NCBI GenBank assembly: GCA_944390715.1 | Contig: CALXQS010000008.1 | Location: 26,392-90,391, forward strand | Source of the DNA: an uncultured Duodenibacillus sp. | Lineage (GTDB): Bacteria; Pseudomonadota; Gammaproteobacteria; Burkholderiales; Burkholderiaceae_F | DNA: 64,000 nt | Direction of reading: 5' to 3' | Shown here: positions 25,242 through 34,757 of the stretch, piece after piece | How positions within the stretch are numbered: position 1 is the first letter of the stretch | Layout: every line of letters begins with the position of its first letter | The notes under the pieces: generated by a model | Database searches by the model: none | Told to the model about the DNA's origin: nothing | The model's input: only the letters and a program-made list of their open reading frames with translations | Program-made: the position numbers and the translations under genes

Positions 25242-27047
25242 CTACCTTCTATATTTACCCATAATCTCGATTGCTTGCCAAAGATTAGCGGTTCTTGTTG
25301 TATCTGTCGTCCGTTTATAGTTTTTTTGTCTAAACTCGAGAACCCCTGCTGCGTTCATAATTACTATTCTGTTTTTCTCTACAACAGCAGTATTCTGATA
25401 GCTTCCGCATAAAAACCATTCCTCTTCTGGAACCTCAAATAACGACTTGCCAACTGAAAAATCTCCTTTGTTGTTTTCGCACCCTAAAGCATCAGTCATC
25501 ATGGTTGCGGAAACATCATATGCCGTTGTCAAGTGATCAAACACCTTTGACTCTCTACCTGGCCAATGCACAACCAAAGGAATCTTTATTTGCGCGTCTG
25601 TGAAATTACCATTGTGTCCCCAATAATTCAAACCATTATCATTAAACTCTTCCCCATGATCTGAAGTAAAGACAACTATCGTATCATCCAACAATTTTTT
25701 ATCTTCTAGAATCTTCCATATTTTTTGAATATTTTTATCGCTATCATATACTGCATTCTTATACAAATTAAAATACTGTGTTGGATCAGTTTCCTTAGTC
25801 AATTCCAAGTTGTTGACAGTTTTCCAATACGGTACGAATGGTTTTGCACCAGTAGGGTCGGTTTGATATGCATGAATATTGTCTAAAAAAATGAAGCTAA
25901 AAAACGGCTTATCAATTGATGTCACCCATTTTTCAAAATCCTTTATACTATCCAGATCACGTTTCCAGGAAGTATCACCGACTGAATTAATTCTAATATT
26001 CCGTACAGAAGAGAACACTGTTTTATCAAATTCAGGACTTGTCAGACGAGCTGAAGCAAAGGCTTCAATTTGATAGCCTTGTCTCTGCAAAGAGGAAATC
26101 AGAACAGATGGAACTTTTCCTCTCAATGCAGAATGCCAATAAGAAGGAGGCAATCCATAAAAAAGGCCAAAAATCCCAGCGCGTGTTGCGTTCCCACTCG
26201 AATAATGATTCTCAAACTTCAGGCTCTCAGCACCTATTTTCCATAAATTAGGCATGACCCGTTCGTTCAACATGTCACTTCGCAATGAGTCCACCACCAC
26301 AAAAACAATATTTTTCTTTTTTTCAACCTGCTTAAATGTCAATTCTTTCAAAGGGTATTTCAACGGCCTTTCATCATTGAAGTCCATCTCACCCGTATCG
26401 TTAACTTTCGCTATTAAATTGTGTTTCAGCAAAAATCGATTCATCGTCAATGGCCGAGCCCATGGCACATATTCTGCCATCCAGGTAATCTCTGTTCTAT
26501 GAGCGGCTGCAGCCCATGCGTGCCACAAGTTTCCTGCGGCAAAACTAAACACAAACAACACTATCAATGGCCAAACTATTAATTTGCTCGCAGCTTGTCT
26601 AGCCAACCAAACTATGATTGAAGAAAGAATCACCAAAAACAACACAATGCAGCCGATCTGAGTCCACATTTTGTTTGAAAATTTGATTACTTCTCCGCCT
26701 CCATTTACAAATAGATCTATTACAGCCCAATTTAGATGGAATCTATATAACTGAAAAACAAATGTATCGGCAGTAAAAACTATCAAGAGCAACAAATTAA
26801 CAATAAGAGCAACAATTTGCGCACCTCTCTTTGAGAACAAGCAGAATGCACCTAATGAAATAATTACATTTGCAAAGAATGCAATCATAAAAATCTGCCC
26901 AGCCGCATATACATAGAAATGTACTGTCTGTAGCAGGGTTGGCTCTTGATACACCTCTATATAACGAGAAGCGATAAGTGTTGTAACAACTGTTATCAGA
27001 ACACTTATCCATGCACACAATTTAAAATTTTCTTTTTTTGTAGTCAT
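25242..27047 (-). CDS. YejM/LapC-like membrane sulfatase-fold protein with intact metal site
   Basis: A 601-residue inner-membrane protein with five N-terminal membrane segments (about 12-175) and a periplasmic alkaline-phosphatase/sulfatase-fold domain. It aligns by eye with E. coli YejM (PbgA/LapC): SRYI near residue 28, YPLKELTF, and YSSGNATRAGIFGLFYG. Unlike the E. coli protein as I remember it, the metal motif is complete: Asp253 (VVDSLRSD), Thr288 (GNATRAG), TSDHGEEF (Asp463, His464) and His478 (YWGHNG). It could be a LapC-type regulator of LPS synthesis or an active transferase such as a phosphoethanolamine or phosphoglycerol transferase acting on LPS. It is coupled to waaL and AT-rich. 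Confidence 0.82.
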   Translation of the reverse strand: MTTKKENFKLCAWISVLITVVTTLIASRYIEVYQEPTLLQTVHFYVYAAGQIFMIAFFANVIISLGAFCLFSKRGAQIVALIVNLLLLIVFTADTFVFQLYRFHLNWAVIDLFVNGGGEVIKFSNKMWTQIGCIVLFLVILSSIIVWLARQAASKLIVWPLIVLFVFSFAAGNLWHAWAAAAHRTEITWMAEYVPWARPLTMNRFLLKHNLIAKVNDTGEMDFNDERPLKYPLKELTFKQVEKKKNIVFVVVDSLRSDMLNERVMPNLWKIGAESLKFENHYSSGNATRAGIFGLFYGLPPSYWHSALRGKVPSVLISSLQRQGYQIEAFASARLTSPEFDKTVFSSVRNIRINSVGDTSWKRDLDSIKDFEKWVTSIDKPFFSFIFLDNIHAYQTDPTGAKPFVPYWKTVNNLELTKETDPTQYFNLYKNAVYDSDKNIQKIWKILEDKKLLDDTIVVFTSDHGEEFNDNGLNYWGHNGNFTDAQIKIPLVVHWPGRESKVFDHLTTAYDVSATMMTDALGCENNKGDFSVGKSLFEVPEEEWFLCGSYQNTAVVEKNRIVIMNAAGVLEFRQKNYKRTTDTTRTANLWQAIEIMGKYRR

Positions 27048-27071
27048 AAATTTGTTTTCTTTCAGCTGCTT

Positions 27072-30000
27072 TTATGCATTCTGCCCATACTCATATCTAG
27101 CCTTGCTTACTCCGTCAACGCCTCTAAGCAAGCTGATCAGACGATCAGTCGGTTCTAATCGATCTTTATACACAAGACATCCCTTGAATTTCTTCAAGTT
27201 GACGATTGCCTCGCAAAGCACTCCATTTTCTGATCTTGGCGTTTCCGTCAAAAGCTTTTTCAGCTCCTTGGTATTTGCGGTTTCATCCATTTCAAAAACG
27301 AGTCGCGCGCCTCTTTTGAGGCGAACTTCTTCAATCGTCATAATCTGACTGGCTGTCATGCTCACTCGGTTCATGCGCTCGTCGAGCCGTCCGCGCCCAG
27401 CAATGACCAACACTTCGTCAGCCTTTAGCATACTTTTATAACGCTCATACGTCTCTGAATAGGCACATACATCAATTGTTTCCTGACCGTCGCTAAGCAC
27501 CACAACTGCAAAACGCCCTCGTTTGCCTTGAATGACTCGTACGTCCTGGACAATGCCAGCAATCGTCTGAGTGGTTTTGCCTACCGATAGGGATTTAAAT
27601 GGGATGGAAAATTCCTTCACTTCTTGCCGATATGCATCAAACATATCCCCCGTCAGACAAAATCCATAGGCTTGCTTTTCTTCGGTGAATTTTCTCTTGT
27701 CATCCCACCTTTCAGCCTCAACCCAGCTGACAATACGCTCCTCCACGCCATTTTCGTCAGCAAAAAGACTAGCCTGTCCAACAGATGCCGCCACTGTCTG
27801 CGCAGCACTTAAGGCCTGATGCACATTGGCAAAAAGCTTGCCTCGATCCGGATCAATAGAATCGAAAGCTCCAGCACGAATCATCTGCTCAAGAATCTTT
27901 CTATTGATGCCGGGAACTCTGGCTGCCAAGTCAAAAATATCCAGATAAGGACCATTCATGAGCCTTTCATCCAGAAGCTCTTCTACGACGTTCTGGCCGA
28001 CGCCCTTGATGGCCCCCAGGCCAAAACGCACTGTTTTTTCATTCGGAACCGTGAAAAACCACTCGCTCACATTGACATCCGGCGGAAGCACTGTTACGCC
28101 CATTGCTCTGGCATCTTCAACCAATGCGCGCATCTTCTCCCCAGAATCCATGGACAAGCACAAGTTGCCGGCAGTAAAGCAAGCCGTGTGATGAACCTTA
28201 AGATAAGCAGTTTGCCAAGCCACGTATGAGTAGGCTGCGGCGTGAGACTTGTTGAAGCCATAGCCAGCAAACTTCTCCATCAAATCGAAGATTTCCGTTG
28301 CTGTTGCTTCGCTCACATTACGTTCAGCAGCGCCTTTGATGAAAACGGCTCTCTGCCGCTTCATCTCCTCAACATTCTTCTTGCCCATCGCTCGTCGCAG
28401 CAAATCGGCTCCGCCCAGCGAATAGCCGCCGATAGCACGAGCCACCAGCATCACCTGTTCCTGGTACACCATGATGCCGTATGTTTCACGCAGAATCGGC
28501 TCCATGCGGGGATCCAGATACTCCACTTTTTCTCTACCGAACTTTCGGTCAATAAAGTGAGGAATCTGATCCATCGGACCAGGTCTATAAAGTGCGTTCA
28601 GAGCAACGAGATCCTCCAAGCAGTCCGGCTTGGCCTTGCGCAACTGATCTCGCATGCCTTCGGATTCAAATTGAAAGACTGCTCCTGTATTTCCTGTTTG
28701 AAACAATTCGAGCGTCGCTTTGTCGTCCACCGGGATGCGGGAAAGGTCAAACTTTTTGCCCGGATGAAGCCGATCAATATATTCGACAGCCTTACTGAGA
28801 ATTGTCAGCGTCGTGAGCCCCAAAAAGTCGAACTTCACAAGTCCAACATTTTCCACATCCTTCTTGTCAAACTGACTGACGGTGTTTTCCGGCTTGCCGT
28901 CAGCGTTGTAAAGAGGACAGAAATCCGTCAGCTTGCCCGGGGCAATGAGAACGCCGCCGGCATGCATGCCAAGATTTCGCGTGAGACCTTCCAACTCCTT
29001 GGCATAACCCATGAGTTCTTGAAATTCCGGATCCTCGGAAAGCGTCTTGAAATCGCGCTCCATCTCCGCAGCTTTGGCAAGCGTGATGTCCATGCCTGGT
29101 TTTTGCGGTATGAGCCTGGCCAATTCATCGACCTTGTTGTAGCTCATATTGAGAACACGGCCAACGTCGCGTACGACAGCCTTTGCTCCCATGGCGCCAA
29201 ACGTCACGATCTGGCTGACGGCAGGGACTCCATATGTGCGCTTGACGTACTCAATCGTACGATCACGATTATGCTGACAAAAGTCAACGTCAAAGTCAGG
29301 CATTGAAACGCGCTCTGGGTTCAGAAAGCGTTCAAACAGCAACCCGTAATGCAGCGGATCCAGATCCGTAATGCCCAATGCATAGGCCACGAGCGATCCA
29401 GCTCCCGATCCTCGCCCTGGGCCGACGGCAACTCCGTTTCTCTTCGACCAGTTGATGAAGTCCTGCACGATGAGAAAGTACCCAGGAAACTTCATCGAAG
29501 TAATTGTCTTTAACTCGTACTCCAGTCGCTCGAGATACTCCGGCTTGCGCTTTTCTCGCTCCGACTCATCGGGATAAAGAAATTCAAGTCTGCGATCAAG
29601 CCCTTCGTGAGAAAGTTTGACCATGTAGTCATCCAGACTCATTCCTTCCGGAGTTGGAAACACCGGCAATTGCGGCTTTTGCAGCACGCCATCCAAATTG
29701 CATCGTTGAGCAATGACGACGGTGTTTTCTATTGCCTGAGGGATGTCGGCAAAAAGCTCGAGCATCTCCTCTTCTGTCTTGAGATATTGTTCGGGCGAAA
29801 AATCCTTAGGTCTTCTTGGGTCAGCGAGAACGTGACCGTTCGCGATGCAGCAGCGCACCTCATGGGCAGTGAAGTCCTCCTTCTTCAAAAACTGAATGGG
29901 GTGCGTTGCTACGACTGGGATGTTGTGCTTGACAGCAAACCCTGCCATCCTTGAGGCGACTGCCTCATCATTCTTGCGCCCCGCCCGCTGCAGATCAATG

Positions 30001-30506
30001 TAAAAGCGTCCCGGAAAAGCCGTCTGCAGCTTTTGAGTAATGACTTCAGCTTCATCGAGCTTCTTGCTCATCAGATGGCGCTCGACAATCCCCCGCGGGC
30101 CACCAGAGAGACAAATCAGACCGCAACAGCTTTCCTGCGTCAGCCAATCAAGCCTGACTTCACCTCGTCCAAGGTATTGATTGAGCATCCAGCCGCGCGA
30201 GAGCAATTCGCAAAGCGATAAATACCCCTCATGATTCTGACAATAGATGGTCAATCGATAAGGCTTGTCGCGATCCTGTGCATTGAGATTCGTGATCCAT
30301 AAATCGCACCCCAGAATCGGTTTGATGCCGTCGGCAATCGCGTGCGAATAAAAACGCAGCCCTCCGAAAATGTTCATCGAATCCGTCAATCCCAGCGCCA
30401 CGCCGCCTTGTGCGGCAACAGCCTCAAGAATAGGGTCAAGGCGCACAATCCCATCCGTAATGGAATACTCGGAATGAAAACGAAGATGAACAAAGTTGGC
30501 TGACAT
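27072..30506 (-). CDS. dnaE: DNA polymerase III alpha subunit
   Basis: The replicative polymerase catalytic subunit, 1144 residues. The N-terminal PHP domain starts with FVHLRFHSEYSITDG. The C-family polymerase domain has the catalytic acidic pair in MPDFDVDFCQ and the third acidic residue in VKFDFLGL; GPGRGSGAGSL is the conserved palm loop. The helix-hairpin-helix and OB-fold regions follow near 850-1100 (GIVQDVRVIQGKRGRFAVV). I start at the ATG at 30506 (MSANF), 22 codons inside the longest frame, because this matches the conserved N-terminus. GC content returns to the chromosomal norm inside this gene, so it marks the edge of the AT-rich LPS region. Confidence 0.97.
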   Translation of the reverse strand: MSANFVHLRFHSEYSITDGIVRLDPILEAVAAQGGVALGLTDSMNIFGGLRFYSHAIADGIKPILGCDLWITNLNAQDRDKPYRLTIYCQNHEGYLSLCELLSRGWMLNQYLGRGEVRLDWLTQESCCGLICLSGGPRGIVERHLMSKKLDEAEVITQKLQTAFPGRFYIDLQRAGRKNDEAVASRMAGFAVKHNIPVVATHPIQFLKKEDFTAHEVRCCIANGHVLADPRRPKDFSPEQYLKTEEEMLELFADIPQAIENTVVIAQRCNLDGVLQKPQLPVFPTPEGMSLDDYMVKLSHEGLDRRLEFLYPDESEREKRKPEYLERLEYELKTITSMKFPGYFLIVQDFINWSKRNGVAVGPGRGSGAGSLVAYALGITDLDPLHYGLLFERFLNPERVSMPDFDVDFCQHNRDRTIEYVKRTYGVPAVSQIVTFGAMGAKAVVRDVGRVLNMSYNKVDELARLIPQKPGMDITLAKAAEMERDFKTLSEDPEFQELMGYAKELEGLTRNLGMHAGGVLIAPGKLTDFCPLYNADGKPENTVSQFDKKDVENVGLVKFDFLGLTTLTILSKAVEYIDRLHPGKKFDLSRIPVDDKATLELFQTGNTGAVFQFESEGMRDQLRKAKPDCLEDLVALNALYRPGPMDQIPHFIDRKFGREKVEYLDPRMEPILRETYGIMVYQEQVMLVARAIGGYSLGGADLLRRAMGKKNVEEMKRQRAVFIKGAAERNVSEATATEIFDLMEKFAGYGFNKSHAAAYSYVAWQTAYLKVHHTACFTAGNLCLSMDSGEKMRALVEDARAMGVTVLPPDVNVSEWFFTVPNEKTVRFGLGAIKGVGQNVVEELLDERLMNGPYLDIFDLAARVPGINRKILEQMIRAGAFDSIDPDRGKLFANVHQALSAAQTVAASVGQASLFADENGVEERIVSWVEAERWDDKRKFTEEKQAYGFCLTGDMFDAYRQEVKEFSIPFKSLSVGKTTQTIAGIVQDVRVIQGKRGRFAVVVLSDGQETIDVCAYSETYERYKSMLKADEVLVIAGRGRLDERMNRVSMTASQIMTIEEVRLKRGARLVFEMDETANTKELKKLLTETPRSENGVLCEAIVNLKKFKGCLVYKDRLEPTDRLISLLRGVDGVSKARYEYGQNA

Positions 30507-30600
30507 GAGGCGACAGATTTTCTGAAAACAAAATCTAGCGCTAAAGGGAACCCAGAGGATTCCCATTAGCAACGCGATAAAGCGTAAAAAGGCTCAGGGC

Positions 30601-32265
30601 TTAATGCTTTAAAGGCTTAAAGCGCAGGCGATGCGGACGCGCAGCCTCTTCGCCAAGACGCTTGCGCTTGTCGGCCTCATACTCGTTGTAGTTGCCGTCA
30701 AAAAACACCACCTTGCTGTCGCCCTCGAAAGCGAGTATGTGGGTGGCGATTCTATCGAGGAACCATCGATCATGAGATGTCACGAGAGCACAACCGGCAA
30801 ACTCAAGAAGCGACTCCTCAAGTGCACGCAGCGTCTCTACGTCAAGATCGTTGGAGGGTTCATCCAAAAGCAGCACATTGCCGCCTTTGAGCAGCGTTGC
30901 GGCCAGATGCAGGCGACCGCGTTCGCCGCCCGAGAGAACTCCTACAAGCTTTTGCTGATCGCCGCCCTTGAAATTAAATCGTCCAAGATAAGCACGCGAA
31001 GGCATTTCAAATTTGCCGACCTGCAAAACATCAAGCCCGCCTGAGATGGCTTCAAAAACCGTTTTGTCATTAGGCAGAGAATCGCGCATCTGAGCAACGG
31101 CAGCCAGACGCACGGTATCACCAAGCACAATCTCGCCGCTATCGGGCTGCTCCTTGCCGGCGATCATCTTAAAGAGCGTCGACTTGCCGGCGCCATTGGG
31201 ACCAATAACGCCCACAATTGCACCGGGCGGCACGGTAAAGGATAGGTCATCGATCAGCAGTCTGTCGCCAAAGCCCTTGGAGACATGATGAAACTCAATG
31301 ACCTTGTTGCCCAAACGCTCGGCAACCGGGATGAATATCTCATTGGTTTCATTGCGGCGCTGATATTCGTAGCTCGACAGCTCTTCAAAGCGGTTCAAGC
31401 GTGCCTTGGCCTTGGCCTGACGTCCCTTGGGGTTCTGCCGCACCCATTCAAGCTCATGGCGAATGGCCTTTGCTCTGGACTCCTGCTGACGCTTTTCCAT
31501 CTCCAAGCGCTTTTCTTTTTGCTCAAGCCACGAAGAGTAATTTCCCTTCCACGGAATTCCCTCGCCTCTGTCAAGCTCAAGAATCCACTCCGCAGCGTTA
31601 TCCAAAAAGTATCGGTCATGCGTCACGGCCACAACAGTGCCCGGGAACCGATGCAGGAACTGTTCAAGCCACTCCACACTCTCAGCATCAAGATGGTTGG
31701 TCGGCTCGTCAAGAAGAAGCATGTCAGGGCGCGACAACAAAAGCCGGCAGAGCGCGACACGTCGCTTTTCGCCGCCCGAGAGGTGCTCAATTTTTGCTTC
31801 CCAGGGCGGAAGGCGCAGCGCATCGGCCGCAATTTCCATTTGAGTGGAAGCATCGGTTCCAGCTGCCGCAATGATCGCTTCAAGCCGAGCCTGTTCAGCG
31901 GCAAGCGCATCAAAATCCGCATCGGGTTCAGCATACGCCGCATAAACCTCTTCGAGCTTTGCCTGCGCCTGCATCACCTCGCCCATGCCTTCTTCTACGC
32001 ACTGGCGCACGGTGGCATTAGGATCGAGCTGAGGCTCCTGAGGCAGATAGCCTATCTTCAGTCCGGTCTGCCAAATGATCTCTCCTTCAATATCGGTATC
32101 GACTCCTGCCATGATTTTCAACAAAGTCGATTTGCCTGCGCCATTTAAGCCAAGCACGCCGATCTTGGCGCCGGGGAAAAACGACAGGGAGATATCTTTC
32201 AGAATCTGCCGCTTGGGAGGCACAACCTTTCCCACGCGGTTCATAGTCATGACGTACTGAGCCAT
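30601..32265 (-). CDS. ettA: Energy-dependent translational throttle protein EttA (ABC-F)
   Basis: A 554-residue ABC-F protein with two ATPase cassettes and no membrane domain. It binds the ribosomal E site and adjusts entry into elongation according to ADP/ATP. Both Walker A motifs (GLNGAGKST and GPNGAGKST), both signatures (LSGGEKRR and LSGGERGR) and both Walker B segments ending LLLDEPTNHLD and LLLDEPSNDLD are present, with the arm and the Arg/Lys-rich interdomain linker. The start at 32265 gives MAQYVMTMNRVGKVVPPKR, nearly the same as E. coli EttA, and the expected length (555). An in-frame extension up to 32370 is not conserved. Confidence 0.96.
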   Translation of the reverse strand: MAQYVMTMNRVGKVVPPKRQILKDISLSFFPGAKIGVLGLNGAGKSTLLKIMAGVDTDIEGEIIWQTGLKIGYLPQEPQLDPNATVRQCVEEGMGEVMQAQAKLEEVYAAYAEPDADFDALAAEQARLEAIIAAAGTDASTQMEIAADALRLPPWEAKIEHLSGGEKRRVALCRLLLSRPDMLLLDEPTNHLDAESVEWLEQFLHRFPGTVVAVTHDRYFLDNAAEWILELDRGEGIPWKGNYSSWLEQKEKRLEMEKRQQESRAKAIRHELEWVRQNPKGRQAKAKARLNRFEELSSYEYQRRNETNEIFIPVAERLGNKVIEFHHVSKGFGDRLLIDDLSFTVPPGAIVGVIGPNGAGKSTLFKMIAGKEQPDSGEIVLGDTVRLAAVAQMRDSLPNDKTVFEAISGGLDVLQVGKFEMPSRAYLGRFNFKGGDQQKLVGVLSGGERGRLHLAATLLKGGNVLLLDEPSNDLDVETLRALEESLLEFAGCALVTSHDRWFLDRIATHILAFEGDSKVVFFDGNYNEYEADKRKRLGEEAARPHRLRFKPLKH

Positions 32266-32455
32266 CGAAGGTTCCGTATAAATATTTTGGGGATGAAATA
32301 GAAAGAGATTGGCTCGGCGAAGTATTTCGCTCAAAACCGGAATCTCTGCGCAAACAAGCCAAAAAGCCATTCTCTAAGGCCTTTTGGCATTTTATTTGGA
32401 TCTGTCTTTAGGAAGACGCAAGTTTACCAAAACCGCTTTCGCAAAAAGTCAAAAA

Positions 32456-32504
32456 GCCGCCCGCACCAACCCGTGAATAAAACAATCGGTATCGGTGCGG
32501 CGGC
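32456..32504 (-). terminator. Intrinsic terminator after the Arg/Asp-rich gene
   Basis: GCCGCCCGCACC at 32456-32467 pairs with GGTGCGGCGGC at 32494-32504 (one bulge) around a 26-base loop; on the minus strand the stem is followed by TTTTT. It lies 34 bases after the stop of the small secreted protein gene. Confidence 0.75.
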
Positions 32505-32538
32505 TTGGAGGACTTTTTTGCTTCAAACCTAGAAAACC

Positions 32539-32940
32539 TTAGCGTCCAGGCCTGTGATCTCTGCGGTCATCTCTGCGGTCATCTCGACGATCCGGCCCCC
32601 TTCTATGCTCGGGTTTGCGGCGAGGCGGATCTCTGCGGTCATCGCGACCACGGCGAGGCTCCGGTCTGCCGGGACGAGCACCGCGACGCCTTTCTTCTTG
32701 ATGGCGCCGACGCAGTTCCTTGCGCCAGTCGTCGCGCGAATAGCGTCTATTTGTCTTGCGGTCGTAGTAGTACCTGCCATCCCAGCGGGCATCATCACGA
32801 TGCCGTTCAAAGTATTCACGCTCGGAGCGATCCTTGATACTTGAAATTAAATCCAAAAATCCTCTGTCATCGGCCGATGCCGCAAGCGGCATAAGACTCA
32901 ATGCACCAGCAGCCATTAGGAATTTACGTCTGGAAAACAT
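32539..32940 (-). CDS. Small secreted Arg/Asp-rich protein with Tat-like signal
   Basis: A 133-residue protein of unknown function. The N-terminus FSRRKFLMAAGALSLMPLAASA looks like a twin-arginine signal peptide (RRKFL) with an Ala-X-Ala type cleavage site near residue 23. A region with WDGRYYYDRKTNRRYSRDDW follows, and the C-terminal 60 residues are a low-complexity run of Arg, Asp and Pro with DDRRD units. At DNA level the unit atctctgcggtc occurs at 32557, 32569 and 32629. The ATG at 32940 has GAGGAGG upstream, a strong ribosome-binding site, so expression is likely. It may be a charged periplasmic protein similar to RcnB-like or other Arg-rich envelope proteins. Confidence 0.7.
   Translation of the reverse strand: MFSRRKFLMAAGALSLMPLAASADDRGFLDLISSIKDRSEREYFERHRDDARWDGRYYYDRKTNRRYSRDDWRKELRRRHQEERRRGARPGRPEPRRGRDDRRDPPRRKPEHRRGPDRRDDRRDDRRDHRPGR
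32557..32640. repeat. 12-bp direct repeats encoding the DRRD units
   Basis: Three exact copies of atctctgcggtc at 32557-32568, 32569-32580 and 32629-32640. The first two are tandem and in frame with the Arg/Asp-rich gene. They could expand or contract without breaking the frame. Confidence 0.8.
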
Positions 32941-33218
32941 CCTCGACCTCCTCAAAAAAATTGAGCACAGCAGTATGTTTTATGAGTCGATCCTAGCACT
33001 GGCGCATTGATTTAATTGTTATTTTGCGCTTCGCACAAGATTTCCCTTGATATCGTTTCTACCGCACCTCTTTGCAAGGATTTCATAGTCGTGTCTTATC
33101 ACCACCATTCGTTGCTATTTGAAAAATTCATTTTGAGACTTCGAAACCTTGTCCATTCAAGCTACAATGCCCCGCGTACTGCTTTAACCTTTATTTTCTT
33201 TCGGCTCAACACCTCTTC

Positions 33219-34727
33219 ATGCGTCATCTGTGCAAAGCTGTTTTCATCTGGCTATCATGGCTTTGCCTCGTAGCGCCGGCAACCTCTGCGACAGTCACCC
33301 CCGCGCAGGCTGCAGCTGAAGTGCAAGCAGCTGACGATCTGCCCGCAACAGAAGCCGAAGTCTCTCCTCCCGTCGACATTTGGGACCGCATACGACGCGG
33401 CTTTTCCATGCCTGCGCTCAACAACCGCCGAGTTGCTCAGTCCATACGCTCATATTCTCGCAACCCCAAAAACATCGAACGAACATTCAACAGAGCCGGC
33501 AAGTACCTCTACCACATTGTCGAAGAAATTGAAAAGCGAGGCTTGCCCACGGAGCTTGCGCTCTTGCCGTTTGTCGAGAGCGCGTTTCAACCTGAAGCAC
33601 TTTCTCATGCAAAAGCAGCAGGGCTGTGGCAGTTCATGCCGGCAACTGGAAATATTTTCTCTTTGCAGCAAAATTTCTGGAAAGACGAAAGGCGCGACGT
33701 TTTAGAAAGTACGCGCGCCGCACTTGACTACCTGCAGCAGCTTCATGCCACTTTTGGAGACTGGCAGCTTGCTCTGGCTGCCTACAACTGGGGCGAAGGC
33801 AGCGTCTCACGCGCCATTCGCCGCAACAAAGCTCGCCATCGTCCAGCAAACTATTCAAATCTGCGCATGCCGCGCGAAACAGCCTACTACGTACCTAGGC
33901 TCGAGGCGATCAAGCGCATCGTGGAGAATCCTGAAAAATACGGCATCACGCTGCCGGCCATCGACAATGAGCCTTACTTCGTGCGCATCACCAAGAGCCG
34001 CGATATCGACATGAAGACGGCTGCGGCGCTTGCAGAGATGAACGAAGACGAATTCAGGCTTCTTAATCCGGGATTCAACTTGCCGGTCATCGTGGCCAGC
34101 CACAATTCGAGCATTTTGCTGCCGCGCGAAAACGTCGAAATTTTTCTCGACAATTTGGCAAGCTGGATGAGTACCGGCAAGCCTTTGTCAAGCTGGGTTC
34201 TTTATCACGTCAAAGACAAGGAAACTCTTGCCGACATTGCCGTGAAGACAGGCATGACGGAAGAAGAGCTGCGCCGCATCAACGGCATTCCCAAAGGAAG
34301 ACGAGTTCTTGCCGGATCCGCACTTCTTGTCGACGCCAACGGCCGCATGGCCCCGGAAATTGCCCAGGAAGAACTCAATGCCCGCGTCAAGCTCTCGCCC
34401 CCCGAAATACGCCGCGTGGTTTATCGCGTGCGCCGCGGCGACACGATTTACGGCATTGCGCTAAAGTACGGCATTACGCAACGCTCCATACGCAAGACAA
34501 ACAATCTGCGGACTTCAAGGCTTCGCATTGGTCAGCGTCTGGTTCTTGTGATTCCTCCCAGAGCTCAGCCCAGGCTGACTTCGGGCAAAAACGTGCACGT
34601 CGTGCGTCGCGGCGAGACGCTTTCTTCTATAGCCCGCCGTCACGGCACTACCGTCACGAAAATCCGCATGCTGAACAATTTGCGCACGACGCGCATCTCC
34701 ATCGGTCAACGTCTGAAAATCCGGTAG
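33219..34727 (+). CDS. mltD: Membrane-bound lytic murein transglycosylase D with LysM domains
   Basis: A 502-residue periplasmic enzyme that cleaves the MurNAc-GlcNAc bond of peptidoglycan to 1,6-anhydro products. A signal peptide covers about residues 1-23. The SLT domain has catalytic Glu120 in LLPFVESAFQPEA, then AAGLWQFMPATG and AAYNWGEG. Three LysM-like peptidoglycan-binding repeats follow (about 325-370, 396-440 and 455-500; the last two read YRVRRGDTIYGIALKYG and HVVRRGETLSSIARRHG). It has no obvious lipobox (LVAPATSA), so unlike E. coli MltD it may be soluble or only signal-anchored. It is followed by fabI after 30 bases. Confidence 0.93.
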   Translation: MRHLCKAVFIWLSWLCLVAPATSATVTPAQAAAEVQAADDLPATEAEVSPPVDIWDRIRRGFSMPALNNRRVAQSIRSYSRNPKNIERTFNRAGKYLYHIVEEIEKRGLPTELALLPFVESAFQPEALSHAKAAGLWQFMPATGNIFSLQQNFWKDERRDVLESTRAALDYLQQLHATFGDWQLALAAYNWGEGSVSRAIRRNKARHRPANYSNLRMPRETAYYVPRLEAIKRIVENPEKYGITLPAIDNEPYFVRITKSRDIDMKTAAALAEMNEDEFRLLNPGFNLPVIVASHNSSILLPRENVEIFLDNLASWMSTGKPLSSWVLYHVKDKETLADIAVKTGMTEEELRRINGIPKGRRVLAGSALLVDANGRMAPEIAQEELNARVKLSPPEIRRVVYRVRRGDTIYGIALKYGITQRSIRKTNNLRTSRLRIGQRLVLVIPPRAQPRLTSGKNVHVVRRGETLSSIARRHGTTVTKIRMLNNLRTTRISIGQRLKIR

Positions 34728-34757
34728 ACCCCACAATCAACAAAAAGGAAGATCACT

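Noticed and set aside
28242..29306. 354-codon frame on the plus strand
   Set aside because: Antisense to dnaE; no domain or ribosome-binding site.
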